64,000 nucleotides of DNA from Streptomyces sp. NP160 (GCF_006335115.1 NZ_VDMJ01000003.1:1-64000), one strand, 5' to 3'; shown: positions 25,519-36,352, numbered from the stretch's first letter. Program-made: numbers and translations. Notes: generated by a model not told the origin, from the letters alone.

Positions 25519-27269
25519 TGTCCTCCACCGCCGCGGCGCCTCCCGCCGCCAGCGCACCCGGCGCCTTCACCCACCGCCAGATCATGACGATCCTGTCCGG
25601 CCTGATGCTCGGCCTCTTCCTGGCCGCGCTCGACCAGACCGTCGTCTCGACCGCCATCCGCACCATCGCGGACGACCTGCAGGGCTACTCGCTGCAGGCG
25701 TGGGCCACCACGGCCTTCCTGATCACCTCGACCATCGCCACGCCGCTGTACGGCAAGCTCTCCGACATCTACGGCCGCAAGCCGTTCTACCTCTTCGCGA
25801 TCGGGATCTTCGTCGTCGGCTCGGCCCTGTGCGCCTTCGCCTGGTCGATGTACTCCCTCGCCGCGTTCCGCGCCGTGCAGGGCATCGGCGCCGGCGGCCT
25901 CATGAGCCTGGCGTTCGCGATCCTCGGCGACATCGTGCCGCCGCGGGAGCGCTCCCGGTACCAGGGCTTCTTCATGGCCGTCTTCGGCTCCTCCAGCGTC
26001 CTCGGCCCGGTCGTCGGCGGCCTGCTGGCCGGCCAGGACCAGCTGCTCGGCATGAGCGGCTGGCGCTGGATCTTCCTGGTCAACGCGCCGCTCGGCGTGG
26101 CGGCCTTCCTCGTGGTGGCCCGCGTGCTCCACATCCCGCACGTCCGCCGCGACCACCGCATCGACTGGTGGGGCGCCGCGGCGCTCGTCGTCGCCCTCGT
26201 GCCGCTGCTCATCGTCGCCGAGCAGGGTCGCGAGTGGGGCTGGACCTCCGCCGGCTCCGTCGCCTGCTACGCCATCGGCGCCGTCGGCATCGCCACCTTC
26301 GTCGTCGCCGAGCGCGCGATGAAGGACGAGGCGCTGCTGCCGCCGCGCATGTTCGGCGAGCGCACCTTCTCGGTCGGCATCGTGTCCAGCTTCATCGTGG
26401 GCATGGGCATGTTCGGCGGGATGCTGCTGCTCCCGCAGTACCTCCAGGTGGTCAAGGGCTCCTCGCCCACCGTCGCCGGCCTGCAGACCCTGCCGCTGGT
26501 GCTCGGCATCATGAGCGCCGCCGCCGTCTCCGGCCGCATCACGAGCAGGACCGGCCGGTACAAGGTCTTCCCGGTGGTCGGCACCGCGGTGCTCGCCGTC
26601 GCCCTCGGCCTGTTCTCGCTGGTCGGGGCCGACACCCCGCTGCTCGCGACCATGGCGATCATGCTGCTCTTCGGCATGGGCCTGGGCCTCAACATGCAGT
26701 CGGTGATCCTCGCGGTGCAGAACGCCGTGAGTCCCCGCGACATGGGCGTGGCCACCTCCTCGGTGACCTTCTTCCGCCAGATGGGCGGCACCCTGGGCGC
26801 CGCGGTGTTCCTGTCGCTGCTCTTCAGCATCGTCGTCGGCCGCATCGCCACCGCGTTCACCGAGGCGCAGGGCACCTCCGAGTTCCAGCGGGCGCTCGCC
26901 GCGAACCCCGACCAGGCGCAGACCCTGGCCGGCGTCACCTCGGGCGGCGGCTCGCTGAACGACACCTCGTTCCTCAACACCCTCGACGACGCCCTGGCCC
27001 ACCCCTTCCGGGTCGGCTTCTCCTCCGCGATGGACACGATCTTCCTGCTCGCGGCGGGGATCATGGTGATCGGCTTCGTGGTGACGATCTTCCTCCCGGA
27101 GAAGCCGCTGCGCACCACCGCCGGCGTCCAGGCCCGCGCCGAGGAGGCCGGCTCGGCCTCGACCTCCGCGGACGGTCCGGCGGCGGCGGTCGCCGCCTCG
27201 GCCCCCACGTCCACCGCCCCGGTGGTGGAGGAGGACGACGACGACCGCCGGGTCCGCGCCTCCCGCTGA
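25518..27269 (+). CDS. MFS drug exporter, 14-helix (DHA2) type
   Basis: A proton-coupled major facilitator, 583 residues. Motif A and C-type features LDQTVVSTAIRTIADDL near residue 40 and GKLSDIYGRKP near residue 80 are typical of QacA/EmrB-like DHA2 exporters; GPVVGGLLAG is the second conserved motif. About 14 hydrophobic segments can be seen. The last 60 residues (Ala/Ser/Glu/Asp/Arg-rich, ending RRVRASR) are cytosolic. The start codon overlaps the MarR stop. It is followed by a bidirectional hairpin. Confidence 0.93.
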   Translation: MSSTAAAPPAASAPGAFTHRQIMTILSGLMLGLFLAALDQTVVSTAIRTIADDLQGYSLQAWATTAFLITSTIATPLYGKLSDIYGRKPFYLFAIGIFVVGSALCAFAWSMYSLAAFRAVQGIGAGGLMSLAFAILGDIVPPRERSRYQGFFMAVFGSSSVLGPVVGGLLAGQDQLLGMSGWRWIFLVNAPLGVAAFLVVARVLHIPHVRRDHRIDWWGAAALVVALVPLLIVAEQGREWGWTSAGSVACYAIGAVGIATFVVAERAMKDEALLPPRMFGERTFSVGIVSSFIVGMGMFGGMLLLPQYLQVVKGSSPTVAGLQTLPLVLGIMSAAAVSGRITSRTGRYKVFPVVGTAVLAVALGLFSLVGADTPLLATMAIMLLFGMGLGLNMQSVILAVQNAVSPRDMGVATSSVTFFRQMGGTLGAAVFLSLLFSIVVGRIATAFTEAQGTSEFQRALAANPDQAQTLAGVTSGGGSLNDTSFLNTLDDALAHPFRVGFSSAMDTIFLLAAGIMVIGFVVTIFLPEKPLRTTAGVQARAEEAGSASTSADGPAAAVAASAPTSTAPVVEEDDDDRRVRASR

Positions 27270-27296
27270 CACCCGGCGCGCCGCCCCCGGGCGGCG

Positions 27297-27349
27297 GTGA
27301 CGCAGCAGACCCGCACCTCGAGCGTCGAGGTGGGGGTCTGCTGCGTCAC
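27297..27349. terminator. Bidirectional terminator between MFS and tsaE
   Basis: A 15-bp outer stem (27297-27311 with 27335-27349) encloses an inner 8-bp hairpin (27314-27321 with 27325-27332). It serves the plus-strand exporter and the minus-strand tsaE-alr-nnr-acpS transcript. Confidence 0.8.
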
Positions 27350-27360
27350 GCCACCGGGCG

Positions 27361-27846
27361 TCAGGGCAGCTGCACGCCGTCCCAGCGCGGCCCGAGACCG
27401 CGCAGCACCACGCGGCGCCCCTCCCCCGCACCTGCCGTGGAGGGGCGCTCCAGGTGCACCTCGAGGCGGTCCGCCGCGAGCTGCTCGACGAGGCCCTCGC
27501 CCCACTCCACCAGCGTCACCGACTCCTCCAGGGAGGCGTCCAGGTCGAGGTCGTCCACCTCGCCGGCGGACCCGAGCCGGTAGGCGTCCACGTGGACCAT
27601 CGACGGCCCGCCCACGAGCGAGGGGTGGACGCGGGAGATGACGAACGTGGGCGAGGTGACCGGGCCGCGCACGCCGAGGCCGTCGCCCACGCCCTGGGCC
27701 AGGGTGGTCTTGCCCGCGCCGAGGTCCCCGGTGAGGACCACGAGGTCGCCCGGGCGCAGCAGCGCGGCCAGCGCGCGCCCCAGGTCGTGCATGTCCTCGG
27801 CGGTCGGCACCGACAGCACCCGCTCGGCGGTCTGACCTGCGGTCAC
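27361..27846 (-). CDS. tsaE: tRNA threonylcarbamoyladenosine biosynthesis ATPase TsaE
   Basis: The P-loop partner of TsaB/TsaD, 161 residues. Walker A GDLGAGKTTLAQG (about 40-52) and TSPTFVISRV with HVDAYRLGS, typical of the family, are present. The stop lies 12 bp from the terminator hairpin. It overlaps alr by 4 bp at its 5' end. Confidence 0.95.
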   Translation of the reverse strand: MTAGQTAERVLSVPTAEDMHDLGRALAALLRPGDLVVLTGDLGAGKTTLAQGVGDGLGVRGPVTSPTFVISRVHPSLVGGPSMVHVDAYRLGSAGEVDDLDLDASLEESVTLVEWGEGLVEQLAADRLEVHLERPSTAGAGEGRRVVLRGLGPRWDGVQLP

Positions 27847-29114
27847 AGCCCTGCCCCCTCCTGCTCACCCGTCTGGTCGTCGGTCTGGTCGTCGGTCTGG
27901 TCGTCGGTCTGGGGCACGCCGGCGGTGCCGGTGTACCGGCGCGGCAGGCGCGCGGAGACGCGCGCCACCACCTCGTAGCCGATGGTGCCGCACGCCCGCG
28001 CCCAGTCCTCCGCGGTGGGGCCTCCCAGGGCGCCGTCGCCGAAGAGCTCCACGAGGTCCCCCGCGGCAGCCGTCCCGGCGCCCGGCAGGCCGCCCAGGTC
28101 CACCACGAACTGGTCCATGCAGACCCGGCCGGCCACCGTGGTGCGGCCACCGGCCACCACCACCGGACCGACCCCGCTGGCCGCGCGCGGCACGCCGTCG
28201 GCGTAGCCCAGGGGCACCAGGCCCAGCCGGGTCGGGCGGTCGGTCGTGTAGGTGTGCCCGTAGGAGACGCCCTGCCCCGCCTCGACGTCCTTGACCAGCG
28301 CCAGCCGGGTCCGCACCGACATCGCCGGGCGCAGGCCCAGCTGCTCCGGCGTGCCGACACCGTCGCCCGGCGATAGCCCGTAGACGGCGATGCCGGGCCG
28401 CACGAGGTCGTAGCGGAGGTCCGGGTCGGTCAGGAGGGCGGCGGAGTTGGCGAGGTGCCGCAGCGCGAAGGTCGCCCCCAGCTCACCGGCCGCCGCCAGC
28501 GCGCCCTCGAAGGCCTCGCGCTGCCGCAGCAGGCTCGGGTGGCCGGGCTCGTCGGCGCGGGCGAGGTGCGACCAGGCGCCCACCAGCTCGGCCAGCCCCT
28601 CCTCGCGCGCCGCCACCGCAGCGCGCACCGCTCCCGGCCAGTCCGCCGCCGTCGCGCCCCCGCGGCCCATCCCGGTCTCGGCCTCCAGGTGCAGCCGCAC
28701 CGGTCGGTCCGCGGCGCGCGCGGCCTCCGCGAGGAGCCGCACCGCCCGCTCCGAGGACGCCGACAGGTCCACTCCCGCGGCCACGGCGGCCTGCACGTCC
28801 TGGCCCGGCACCCACAGCCAGCACAGCACGGGTGCGGTCACGCCGGCGGCGCGCAGGGCCAGCGCCTCCCCCAGCTGCGCCACGCCCAGCCAGGTGGCCC
28901 CTCCGGCGAGCGCGGCGCGCGCGGCGGGCACCAGCCCGTGGCCATACGCGTCGGCCTTGACCACCGCCATGACGACGGCGGGGGCTGCGCGCTCGACGAG
29001 GCGCGCGGTGTTGGCGGCGATGGCGTCGAGGTCCACCACCGCCTGCCCGGTCCAGCGCCCGTGCCAGAGGCCCGCCGTCGTCTCGGCCGTCGGCTCGGTC
29101 GTCGCGTCGGTCAC
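27843..29114 (-). CDS. alr: Alanine racemase
   Basis: Makes D-alanine for peptidoglycan using PLP. The 423 residues contain VVMAVVKADAYGHG with the PLP Lys (near residue 47) and the Tyr-containing motif VSYGHTYT. The start is GTG 29114 (GTGA overlap with nnr, GGGAG 8 bp upstream); GTG 29123 is the alternative. The C-terminus carries three tandem QTDD units (QTDDQTDDQTDDQTGEQEG), encoded by a 12-bp repeat at 27875-27912, beyond the conserved domain. Confidence 0.94.
   Translation of the reverse strand: MTDATTEPTAETTAGLWHGRWTGQAVVDLDAIAANTARLVERAAPAVVMAVVKADAYGHGLVPAARAALAGGATWLGVAQLGEALALRAAGVTAPVLCWLWVPGQDVQAAVAAGVDLSASSERAVRLLAEAARAADRPVRLHLEAETGMGRGGATAADWPGAVRAAVAAREEGLAELVGAWSHLARADEPGHPSLLRQREAFEGALAAAGELGATFALRHLANSAALLTDPDLRYDLVRPGIAVYGLSPGDGVGTPEQLGLRPAMSVRTRLALVKDVEAGQGVSYGHTYTTDRPTRLGLVPLGYADGVPRAASGVGPVVVAGGRTTVAGRVCMDQFVVDLGGLPGAGTAAAGDLVELFGDGALGGPTAEDWARACGTIGYEVVARVSARLPRRYTGTAGVPQTDDQTDDQTDDQTGEQEGAGL
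27875..27912 (-). repeat. 12-bp tandem repeat in the alr 3' end
   Basis: The plus strand repeats GGTCTGGTCGTC in three units and one partial. It codes for consecutive QTDD units in frame, so changes in repeat number would keep the alr frame. Confidence 0.75.
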
Positions 29115-30694
29115 GAGGGCCACTCCCGCCGGGTCAGCAGGTGCGCGACGACGCCGGGCACCGCCCGCGCCACCGCCTCAGCGTGCAGCGGTCCGCCGCC
29201 GCTGGCGAGGGCAGCGGCGCGGCCGTGCACAGCGGTCGCGAGCGCCCCGGCGTCGAAGGGGTCCAGTCCCGCCGCCAGCAGCGTGCCGGCGACCCCCGCG
29301 AGCACGTCGCCCGCACCGGCCGTCCCGAGCCAGCCGGGCCCGTCGGTCTGCGAGCGCACCCGCCCGTCCGGCGCGCCCAGCAGGGTGGTCGAGCCCTTGA
29401 GCAGGACGACGGCGCCGGTGGCGCGGGCGGCGCGCTGGGCGTGCTCGAGCGGGCGGCCCTCGACCGCGGTCCGGTCCACCTCCTCGCCGTCCGGTCCGTC
29501 CAGGCCGCTGAGCAGCCGGGCGAGCTCGCCGGCGTGCGGGGTGAGCAGCACGGCGGTGCGCCGGGGGTCGAGGGGACCGGTGTCGCGCAGGCGGGCCGCC
29601 AGCGCCGGCAGGGCGCCGGCGTCGAGCAGGGCGGGGACGCCGTCGTCGAGCGCCGCGGCCAGCGCGTCCGAGACCGCTGCCGCCTGGGCGCCGTCGTCGG
29701 GGTCGACCCCGGACCCGACGGCCCAGGCCTGCACCCGTCCCGCGCCGGGGACCACCTCGGGCAGGCGCTGGCGGACCAGGTCGGTGGGACGCGGCGGCCC
29801 CACGTAGCGGACCATCCCGGCGCCGGAGAGCACGGCGGCGGTGGTGCACAGCAGCGCCGCGCCGGTGTAGGTGTCGCCGCCGGCGACCACGCCGAGCACG
29901 CCGCGGGAGTACTTGTCGTCCTGCGGTCCGGGCACCGGCCACAGCAGCGCCGCCTGCTCGGGCTCCAGCTCCTCCACGGCCGCCGGTCCCAGCACCGCCG
30001 GGTCGAGCCCGGTGTCGACGACGACGACCCGACCCGCGGCCCTCACCGCCGGCGGCAGCAGCAGCGCCGGCTTGGCGGTGCCGAAGGTGACGGTGACGTC
30101 GGCGTGCACGCAGGCGGGGCGCCCGCGGGGGTCGCGCGGCAGCTCGCCGCTGTCGGCGGCCACGCCGCTGGGCACGTCGACGGCCACCACGAGAGCACCG
30201 GCGGGGACCGCCGCGACGAGGGCCGAGGCGGAGGCGTCCAGCCCGGGGCGCCCGCCGGTGCCCAGCAGCCCGTCGAGCACCACGTCGGCGCCCGCGAGCG
30301 CGGAGCGCGCCGCCGCACGGCGGCGGCCGTGGTCGCCGTCGGTCGGCGCAGCGGCGGGCAGGACCCTGCCGCCCGCGGCGCGCAGCGCCGCCAGACCCCC
30401 GGCGTGGGCCCGCGGGCCGGCCAGCAGGGCCACCACCTGGGCTCCCCCGGCGGCCAGGCGGGCACCCGCGTGCAGCGCGTCGCCGCCGTTGCTGCCGACG
30501 CCCACCAGCAGCGCCACCCGGGCCCCGTAGAGCCGGCCGCGCCGGCGGCGCACCTCACCGGCCACCACGGACGCCAGTCCCGCGGCGGCGCGGAGCATCA
30601 GCGGGCCGTCCTGCGCTGGGGGGCGGTCGGGCAGGCCCGGGTCGGCGGCGGCCTCGGCGCGCCGGACGGCCTCGACGGTGTGGGCGGAGGTCAC
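29111..30694 (-). CDS. nnr: Bifunctional NAD(P)H-hydrate epimerase/dehydratase
   Basis: Repairs hydrated NAD(P)H. The 527 residues join the epimerase domain (about 1-225, with [14 protein letters not shown]) to the ADP-dependent dehydratase domain (about 226-527, with [13 protein letters not shown] and [18 protein letters not shown], the ribokinase-fold Gly-Ala-Gly-Asp site). The GTG at 30694 overlaps acpS by 4 bp. Confidence 0.94.
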   Translation of the reverse strand: MTSAHTVEAVRRAEAAADPGLPDRPPAQDGPLMLRAAAGLASVVAGEVRRRRGRLYGARVALLVGVGSNGGDALHAGARLAAGGAQVVALLAGPRAHAGGLAALRAAGGRVLPAAAPTDGDHGRRRAAARSALAGADVVLDGLLGTGGRPGLDASASALVAAVPAGALVVAVDVPSGVAADSGELPRDPRGRPACVHADVTVTFGTAKPALLLPPAVRAAGRVVVVDTGLDPAVLGPAAVEELEPEQAALLWPVPGPQDDKYSRGVLGVVAGGDTYTGAALLCTTAAVLSGAGMVRYVGPPRPTDLVRQRLPEVVPGAGRVQAWAVGSGVDPDDGAQAAAVSDALAAALDDGVPALLDAGALPALAARLRDTGPLDPRRTAVLLTPHAGELARLLSGLDGPDGEEVDRTAVEGRPLEHAQRAARATGAVVLLKGSTTLLGAPDGRVRSQTDGPGWLGTAGAGDVLAGVAGTLLAAGLDPFDAGALATAVHGRAAALASGGGPLHAEAVARAVPGVVAHLLTRREWPS

Positions 30695-31062
30695 GGGGTC
30701 CCAGCCTGGCCCAGCGCCTCGGCCAGCACGAAGGCGGAGGCCACGCCGGCGTCGTGGGTGAGCGACAGGTGCCAGGTGGTCACGCCGAGCTCGGCGGCGG
30801 CGGCCGCCACCGTGCCGCGCACCCGCAGCACGGGCCGTCCGGACGCCGAGCGCTCGACCTCGGCGTCGTGCCAGGCCAGGCCACCCGGGGCGCCGAGGGC
30901 CTTGGCCACGGCCTCCTTGGCGGCGAAGCGGGCCGCGAGGGACTCCAGCGGCAGGTCGCGCTCGGCGGGGGTGAAGAGCCTCGTCCGCAGCGCGGGGGTG
31001 CGGGCCAGGGTGCGCCCGAACCTCTCCACGCCCACGACGTCGACGCCCACGCCGACGATCAC
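30691..31062 (-). CDS. acpS: Holo-[acyl-carrier-protein] synthase
   Basis: Transfers 4'-phosphopantetheine from CoA to acyl carrier protein. The 123 residues begin [14 protein letters not shown] with the metal Asp and contain [13 protein letters not shown] with the metal Glu, as well as [17 protein letters not shown]. It lies 19 bp after glmS, in the usual actinobacterial order. Confidence 0.95.
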   Translation of the reverse strand: MIVGVGVDVVGVERFGRTLARTPALRTRLFTPAERDLPLESLAARFAAKEAVAKALGAPGGLAWHDAEVERSASGRPVLRVRGTVAAAAAELGVTTWHLSLTHDAGVASAFVLAEALGQAGTP

Positions 31063-31081
31063 CGCCGTGCTCCTCGGGCGC

Positions 31082-32995
31082 TCACTCGACGGTGACGGAC
31101 TTGGCGAGGTTGCGCGGCTGGTCGACGTCCAGGCCCTTGGCGCTGGCCACCTCCATCGCGAACACCTGGAGCGGCACCACCGTCACCAGCGGCGCCATCA
31201 GCGTGGGCACCCGCGGCACCCGCACCACGAGGTCGGCCGAGCCGAGCACCGCGTCGTCGCCGTCCTCGGCGATGACGATGGTGCGCGCACCGCGGGCGCG
31301 CACCTCCTGGGCGTTGGAGACGACCTTGGCGTGCAGGGAGTCGCGGCTGTCGGGCGAGGGCACGATGACGAACACCGGCTGCCCCTCCTCCACCAGCGCG
31401 ATCGGGCCGTGCTTGAGCTCGCCGGCGGCGAAGCCCTCGGCGTGCAGGTAGGCCAGCTCCTTGAGCTTCAGCGCGCCCTCGAGGGCCACCGGGAACCCGA
31501 CGTGGCGGCCCAGGAAGAGCACCGACTTGGAGTCGGCGAGCTCGTGGGCGAGCTTGCGGACCTCCTCGGACCTGTCCAGCACGGTCTGGACGGCGTCGGG
31601 CATGCCGTGCAGCTGCCCCAGGACGGTGCGCACCTCGTCGGCGAACATGTTGCCGCGCAGCTGCGCGAGGTACAGGCCCAGCAGGTAGCACGCGGTGATC
31701 TGCGCGAGGAAGGCCTTGGTGGAGGCGACCGCCACCTCGGGGCCCGCGTGGGTGTACAGCGCCGCGTCGGACTCGCGGGGGATGGTCGCGCCCTGGGTGT
31801 TGCAGATGGCGAGCACCTTGGCGCCCTGCTCGCGCGCGTGGCGGATGGCCATGACGACGTCCATCGTCTCCCCGGACTGGGAGATGGCGACGACGAGGGT
31901 GCGCTCGGTGAGCACCGGGTCGCGGTAGCGGAACTCGTGGGCGAGCTCGACCTCCACCGGGATCCGGCACCAGTGCTCGATGGCGTACTTGGCCACGTGC
32001 CCGGCGTAGGCGGCCGTGCCGCACGCGATGACGATGATCTTGTCGGTGCGGCGCAGGACGGCGGTGTCCATGCGCAGCTCGTCGAGCACGAGGGCGCCGC
32101 TGGCGTCGGTGCGCCCGAGCAGCGTGTCGGCGACGGCCTTGGGCTGCTCGTGGATCTCCTTGTCCATGTACCACTGGTAGCCGCCCTTCTCGGCGGCCGC
32201 GGCGTCCCAGTCGACGGTGAAGGCGCGCGGGGTGACCGGCGCGCCGTCGAAGCCGGTGACCTCGACGGAGGTGGCGGTGATGGTGACCACCTGGTCCTGG
32301 CCGAGCTCCAGCGCGTCGCGGGTGCGGCCGATGAAGGCCGCGACGTCGGAGCCGAGGTAGTTGGCGCCGTCGCCGAGCCCCACCACCAGCGGGGAGTTGC
32401 GGCGGGCGCCGACCACGGTGCCGGGCGCGTCGACGTGGACGGCCAGCAGCGTGAAGGCGCCCTCGAGGTCGCGGCAGACCTCGCGCATCGCCGTGGTGAG
32501 GTCGGCCCCGGCGGCCACCGCGCGGCCGAGCAGGTGCGCGACCACCTCGGTGTCGGTCTGGGAGGTGAACGGCACGCCCTGCTCGAGCAGCTCGGCCTTG
32601 AGCGCGGCGTAGTTCTCGATGATGCCGTTGTGGATGACGGCCAGGCGGCCGTCGGCGCTCGTGTGCGGGTGGGCGTTGGCGTCGGTGGGGCCGCCGTGCG
32701 TCGCCCAGCGGGTGTGGCCGATGGCGGCCGCCGCGTCCGGCACCGGCTCGGCCTCCAGCGCCTCCACCAGGCGTGCCAGGCGACCGGCCCGCTTGGTGAC
32801 GTGCAGCGCGTGCGCTCCGCCCCCGGGCCCGTCGTGGCCGTCGGCCTCGGCGACGACGGCGACGCCCGCGCTGTCGTAGCCCCGGTACTCCAGCCGCCTC
32901 AGGCCCTCCAGGACCACCGCGAGCGCCTCACCGCCGGCGGGGTCGCTGGGCCGGACGGTGGGACGGGGACCTGCGTAGCCCACGATGCCGCACAT
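31082..32995 (-). CDS. glmS: Glutamine-fructose-6-phosphate aminotransferase (isomerizing)
   Basis: First committed step of UDP-GlcNAc synthesis. The 637 residues start MCGIVGYAG, where Cys2 is the glutaminase nucleophile, and the first domain holds [17 protein letters not shown]. Two SIS sugar-isomerase domains follow ([14 protein letters not shown] and [13 protein letters not shown]). The end is KSVTVE. No clear Shine-Dalgarno precedes the ATG; TAGCCT 7 bp upstream could mean a leaderless mRNA. It is divergent from coaA. Confidence 0.96.
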   Translation of the reverse strand: MCGIVGYAGPRPTVRPSDPAGGEALAVVLEGLRRLEYRGYDSAGVAVVAEADGHDGPGGGAHALHVTKRAGRLARLVEALEAEPVPDAAAAIGHTRWATHGGPTDANAHPHTSADGRLAVIHNGIIENYAALKAELLEQGVPFTSQTDTEVVAHLLGRAVAAGADLTTAMREVCRDLEGAFTLLAVHVDAPGTVVGARRNSPLVVGLGDGANYLGSDVAAFIGRTRDALELGQDQVVTITATSVEVTGFDGAPVTPRAFTVDWDAAAAEKGGYQWYMDKEIHEQPKAVADTLLGRTDASGALVLDELRMDTAVLRRTDKIIVIACGTAAYAGHVAKYAIEHWCRIPVEVELAHEFRYRDPVLTERTLVVAISQSGETMDVVMAIRHAREQGAKVLAICNTQGATIPRESDAALYTHAGPEVAVASTKAFLAQITACYLLGLYLAQLRGNMFADEVRTVLGQLHGMPDAVQTVLDRSEEVRKLAHELADSKSVLFLGRHVGFPVALEGALKLKELAYLHAEGFAAGELKHGPIALVEEGQPVFVIVPSPDSRDSLHAKVVSNAQEVRARGARTIVIAEDGDDAVLGSADLVVRVPRVPTLMAPLVTVVPLQVFAMEVASAKGLDVDQPRNLAKSVTVE

Positions 32996-33038
32996 GTCGG
33001 GAAGGCTACGGCTCCTCGTCCGGGCATGATGGCGCCCC

Positions 33039-34070
33039 GTGGAACCAGCCCCGCCGCGCACCGGCCAGAGCACGGGCCGGACGACGGGGTCCCTGCCCGC
33101 CGTGGCACCGGCGACCAGGCCCGGCGCGTCCCCCTTCGTCGACCTGGACCGCGCCGCGTGGAGCCGCCTGCGCGCCTCCACGCCCATGAACCTCACCGCC
33201 GCGGACCTCGAGCGCGTGCGCGGCCTCGGGGAGCGGATCGACCTGCGGGAGGTGGAGGAGGTCTACCTGCCGCTGTCCCGGCTGCTGAACCTCTACGCCG
33301 CCGGCGCGGCGCGGATGCACGCGGTGACCTCCACGTTCCTCGGGGACGGCTCCGGCGTCGCGCCCGGGCCGCGCACCCCCTTCGTCATCGGGGTGGCGGG
33401 GTCGGTGGCGGTCGGCAAGTCGACGGTGGCGCGCCTGCTGCGCGAGCTGCTCTCGCACTGGCCCGACACCCCGCGCGTCGAGCTGGTGACCACCGACGGG
33501 TTCCTGATGCCCAACGCGGAGCTGGAGCGACGCGGGCTGCTCGGCCGCAAGGGCTTCCCCGAGTCCTACGACCGCCGCGCGCTGCTCCGCTTCGTGACGG
33601 CGGTGAAGTCCGGGGCGCCGGAGGTGCGGGCCCCCCTGTACTCCCACCTCGTCTACGACATCGTCCCCGGGGCGGAGGTCGTGGTGCGCTCCCCCGACGT
33701 CCTCATCGTCGAGGGCCTCAACGTGCTGCAGCCCGCGCGGCCCCGCAGCGACGGGCGCACCGGGCTGGCGGTGAGCGACTTCTTCGACGTCTCGCTCTAC
33801 GTGGACGCCCGCACCGAGGACGTCGCCACCTGGTACGAGGAGCGCTTCCTGCGGCTGCGCCAGACGGCCTTCTCCCGCCCGGAGTCGTACTTCCGCCGCT
33901 ACGCGGACCTGTCCGACGCCCAGGCCCGGGCCCGCGCGCGGGAGATCTGGTCGAGCATCAACGAGCCGAACCTCGTGGAGAACGTCCTCACCACGCGGGG
34001 GCGCGCCACGATCGTCCTGCGCAAGGCGGCGGACCACTCCGTGACGCGCGTGCGCCTGCGCAAGCTGTGA
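33039..34070 (+). CDS. coaA: Type I pantothenate kinase
   Basis: Phosphorylates pantothenate, the first step of CoA synthesis. The 343 residues hold Walker [13 protein letters not shown] (near residue 128), [19 protein letters not shown] and HLVYDIVPG, all CoaA features. The 30 N-terminal residues are low complexity. GTG start 43 bp from the divergent glmS start; CATGAT 8 bp upstream suggests another leaderless transcript. Confidence 0.96.
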   Translation: MEPAPPRTGQSTGRTTGSLPAVAPATRPGASPFVDLDRAAWSRLRASTPMNLTAADLERVRGLGERIDLREVEEVYLPLSRLLNLYAAGAARMHAVTSTFLGDGSGVAPGPRTPFVIGVAGSVAVGKSTVARLLRELLSHWPDTPRVELVTTDGFLMPNAELERRGLLGRKGFPESYDRRALLRFVTAVKSGAPEVRAPLYSHLVYDIVPGAEVVVRSPDVLIVEGLNVLQPARPRSDGRTGLAVSDFFDVSLYVDARTEDVATWYEERFLRLRQTAFSRPESYFRRYADLSDAQARARAREIWSSINEPNLVENVLTTRGRATIVLRKAADHSVTRVRLRKL

Positions 34071-34077
34071 GCCGCGC

Positions 34078-34518
34078 GTGAGCGGTGCTGCCGGCCGGGC
34101 GGGGCTGCCGCCGTGGCGGCTGCTGGGGCTGGTGGCGCTGGGGGGTGCCGTCGGGGCGCCGCTGCGCTGGGCGCTGGCTCTGGCGCTGCCGGGGCCCGCG
34201 TCGGGGTGGCCGACGGCCACCTTCACCACCAACCTCGTGGGCGCCTTCGCGCTCGGGCTGGTCCTGGAGGCGCTGGCGCGCCGCGGGCCCGACGAGGGGC
34301 GCCGCAGGGCGGTCCGGCTCGCCGTGGGCACCGGCGTGCTGGGCGCCTTCACCACCTACAGCACCTTCGCGCTGGAGGTCGACCAGTACCTGCGCTCGGG
34401 CCAGGTGGGCCTGGGTGTCGGCTACGCGCTGGCCACCGCGGCGGCGGGGGTCGTGTGCGCAGCGCTGGGGGTGCTGGTCGCCTCAGCGGGGCGGGGCCGG
34501 ACCAGGAGCGCCCCGTGA
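34078..34518 (+). CDS. crcB: Fluoride channel subunit CrcB/Fluc (first)
   Basis: A small membrane protein that lets fluoride leave the cell, 146 residues with four hydrophobic segments. The family motifs TFTTNLVGAF and GAFTTYSTFALE, with the Thr and Phe that line the pore, are intact. It begins 7 bp after coaA and overlaps the second copy by 4 bp. Confidence 0.93.
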   Translation: MSGAAGRAGLPPWRLLGLVALGGAVGAPLRWALALALPGPASGWPTATFTTNLVGAFALGLVLEALARRGPDEGRRRAVRLAVGTGVLGAFTTYSTFALEVDQYLRSGQVGLGVGYALATAAAGVVCAALGVLVASAGRGRTRSAP

Positions 34519-34946
34519 CCGGCGCAGCCCTCCTGCTCGTCGTGCTGGGCGGCGTGGCCGGTGCCCCTGCGCGCTACGCGCTGGACTGCGCCGTCCTGGC
34601 CCGCTGGCAGCGCCGGCACCGGTCCGCGACCCCGTCCCGCCCGCCGGCCGTCCCCCCGGGGACCCTGGTCGTCAACCTGCTGGGCGCCTTGCTGCTCGGC
34701 GTGCTCGTGGGGCTCGCGCCCCCCGGTACGTCCACGTCGCGCGGCCCGCTGTGGCTCGTGGCCGCAGCGACCGGCTTCTGCGGCTCCTTCACCACCTTCA
34801 GCAGCGCCGCCCTCGAGGTGGTCAGGCTCGCGCAGGCGCGCCGGTGGGCCGCAGCAGGGGCCACCGCGTCGGTGCACCTGCTCGGGAGCCTGGGCGCGCT
34901 CGGCGTCGGGCTCGCGACGGGGACGGCGCTCGCGCCGCCGGGCTGA
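34515..34946 (+). CDS. crcB: Fluoride channel subunit CrcB/Fluc (second)
   Basis: A second Fluc subunit, 143 residues, four hydrophobic segments, with LVVNLLGALLLG and GSFTTFSSAALEV. The consensus STF is SSA here, so the pore Phe is missing from this copy and the functional channel is probably a heterodimer with the first subunit. Paired crcB genes are common in actinobacteria. Confidence 0.92.
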   Translation: MTGAALLLVVLGGVAGAPARYALDCAVLARWQRRHRSATPSRPPAVPPGTLVVNLLGALLLGVLVGLAPPGTSTSRGPLWLVAAATGFCGSFTTFSSAALEVVRLAQARRWAAAGATASVHLLGSLGALGVGLATGTALAPPG

Positions 34947-35005
34947 CACCGCCGGCTGGCACCACCACCGCCGCCGTCGGCGACCGCGTGCCGCCGGGGA
35001 CGGCC

Positions 35006-36352
35006 TCAGAGGGCCAGGCGCTCCCCGACGACGCCGGCGAGCCGGTCAGCGACGGCCCGGGCCTGCGCCTCGTCGCCCGCCTCCACCATGACGCGGACGA
35101 GCGGCTCGGTGCCGGAGGGGCGCAGCAGCACGCGGCCGGTCTCGCCGAGCTCCGCGGATGCTGCGGCGACGGCCGCCGAGACGTGCTCGTCGGAGCTGGC
35201 CCGCGACTTGTCGACGCGCGGCACGTTGACCAGCACCTGCGGCAGCCGCTGGACCACGGAGGCGACCTCCGCCAGGGGGCGGCCCACCTCGGCGACCCGG
35301 GCGAGCAGGTGCAGGGCGGTGAGCACGCCGTCGCCGGTGGTCTGGTGCTCGAGCATCACGACGTGGCCTGACTGCTCACCGCCGAGGGCGTAGCCGCCCT
35401 CGCGCATGGCCTCGAGCACGTAGCGGTCGCCCACGGCGGTCTGCAGGACCTCGACGCCCGCGGCGCGCATGGCCAGCAGCAGCCCGAGGTTGCTCATGAC
35501 CGTGGCGACGAGCACCGAGCCGGGCAGCTGCCCGCGCTCGGCGAGAGCCAGCGCGAGCACGCCCATGATCTGGTCGCCGTCGACGACCCGTCCCGCCGCG
35601 TCGACGGCCAGGCACCGGTCGGCGTCACCGTCGAAGGCGATGCCGGCGTCCGCGCGGTGCTCGACCACGGCCCGCTGCAGTGGCTCGAGGTGGGTCGACC
35701 CCACACCGTCGTTGGTGTTGAGCCCGTCCGGCTCCGCGCCCATGACGACCACGTCGGCTCCGGCGCGGCGCAGCGCCTCCGGCCCGACGCTCCAGGCGGC
35801 TCCGTGGGCGCAGTCGACGACGACGCGCAGCCCGTCCAGCCGGTGGGGCAGCGTGGCGAGGAGGTGGTCCACGTACCGCGCCCCGGCACCGGCGTCGGCG
35901 GTGACCCGCCCGACGCCGGCGCCCGTGGGGCGCGCCCACGGCTCGCGCAGGCGCCCCTCGATGGCGTCCTCCACCTCGTCGGGCAGCTTGTGGCCGCCGC
36001 GGGCGAAGAACTTGATGCCGTTGTCCGGCACCGGGTTGTGCGACGCGGACAGCACCACGCCGAGGTCCGCCCCCGTGGCGGCGACGACGTGGGCGATGCC
36101 CGGGGTCGGCAGCACACCGACGTCGGAGACGTCCACGCCGGCGCTCGCCAGCCCGGCGACCACCGCTGCCGAGAGGAACTCTCCCGACGCGCGGGGGTCG
36201 CGACCGACCACGGCCCGCGGGCGGTGCCCGGAGAACGCTCCTGCGTCTCCGAGCACGTGCGCCGCGGCCACCGACAGGTCGAGGGCGAGCTCCGCGGTGA
36301 CGTCGACGTTCGCGAGACCGCGCACGCCGTCCGTGCCGAAGTAGCGACCCAT
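35006..36352 (-). CDS. glmM: Phosphoglucosamine mutase
   Basis: Interconverts glucosamine-6-P and glucosamine-1-P for UDP-GlcNAc. The 448 residues begin [15 protein letters not shown] and contain the phosphoserine loop [17 protein letters not shown] (Ser near residue 104), the metal motif DGDADR and [14 protein letters not shown] near the end. It is next to rpsI and complements glmS 2 kb away. Confidence 0.97.
   Translation of the reverse strand: MGRYFGTDGVRGLANVDVTAELALDLSVAAAHVLGDAGAFSGHRPRAVVGRDPRASGEFLSAAVVAGLASAGVDVSDVGVLPTPGIAHVVAATGADLGVVLSASHNPVPDNGIKFFARGGHKLPDEVEDAIEGRLREPWARPTGAGVGRVTADAGAGARYVDHLLATLPHRLDGLRVVVDCAHGAAWSVGPEALRRAGADVVVMGAEPDGLNTNDGVGSTHLEPLQRAVVEHRADAGIAFDGDADRCLAVDAAGRVVDGDQIMGVLALALAERGQLPGSVLVATVMSNLGLLLAMRAAGVEVLQTAVGDRYVLEAMREGGYALGGEQSGHVVMLEHQTTGDGVLTALHLLARVAEVGRPLAEVASVVQRLPQVLVNVPRVDKSRASSDEHVSAAVAAASAELGETGRVLLRPSGTEPLVRVMVEAGDEAQARAVADRLAGVVGERLAL

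Noticed and set aside
29141-34081. 1646-residue plus-strand ORF
   Set aside because: Antisense to nnr, acpS and glmS and out of frame with coaA; a chance absence of stop codons in high-GC DNA.
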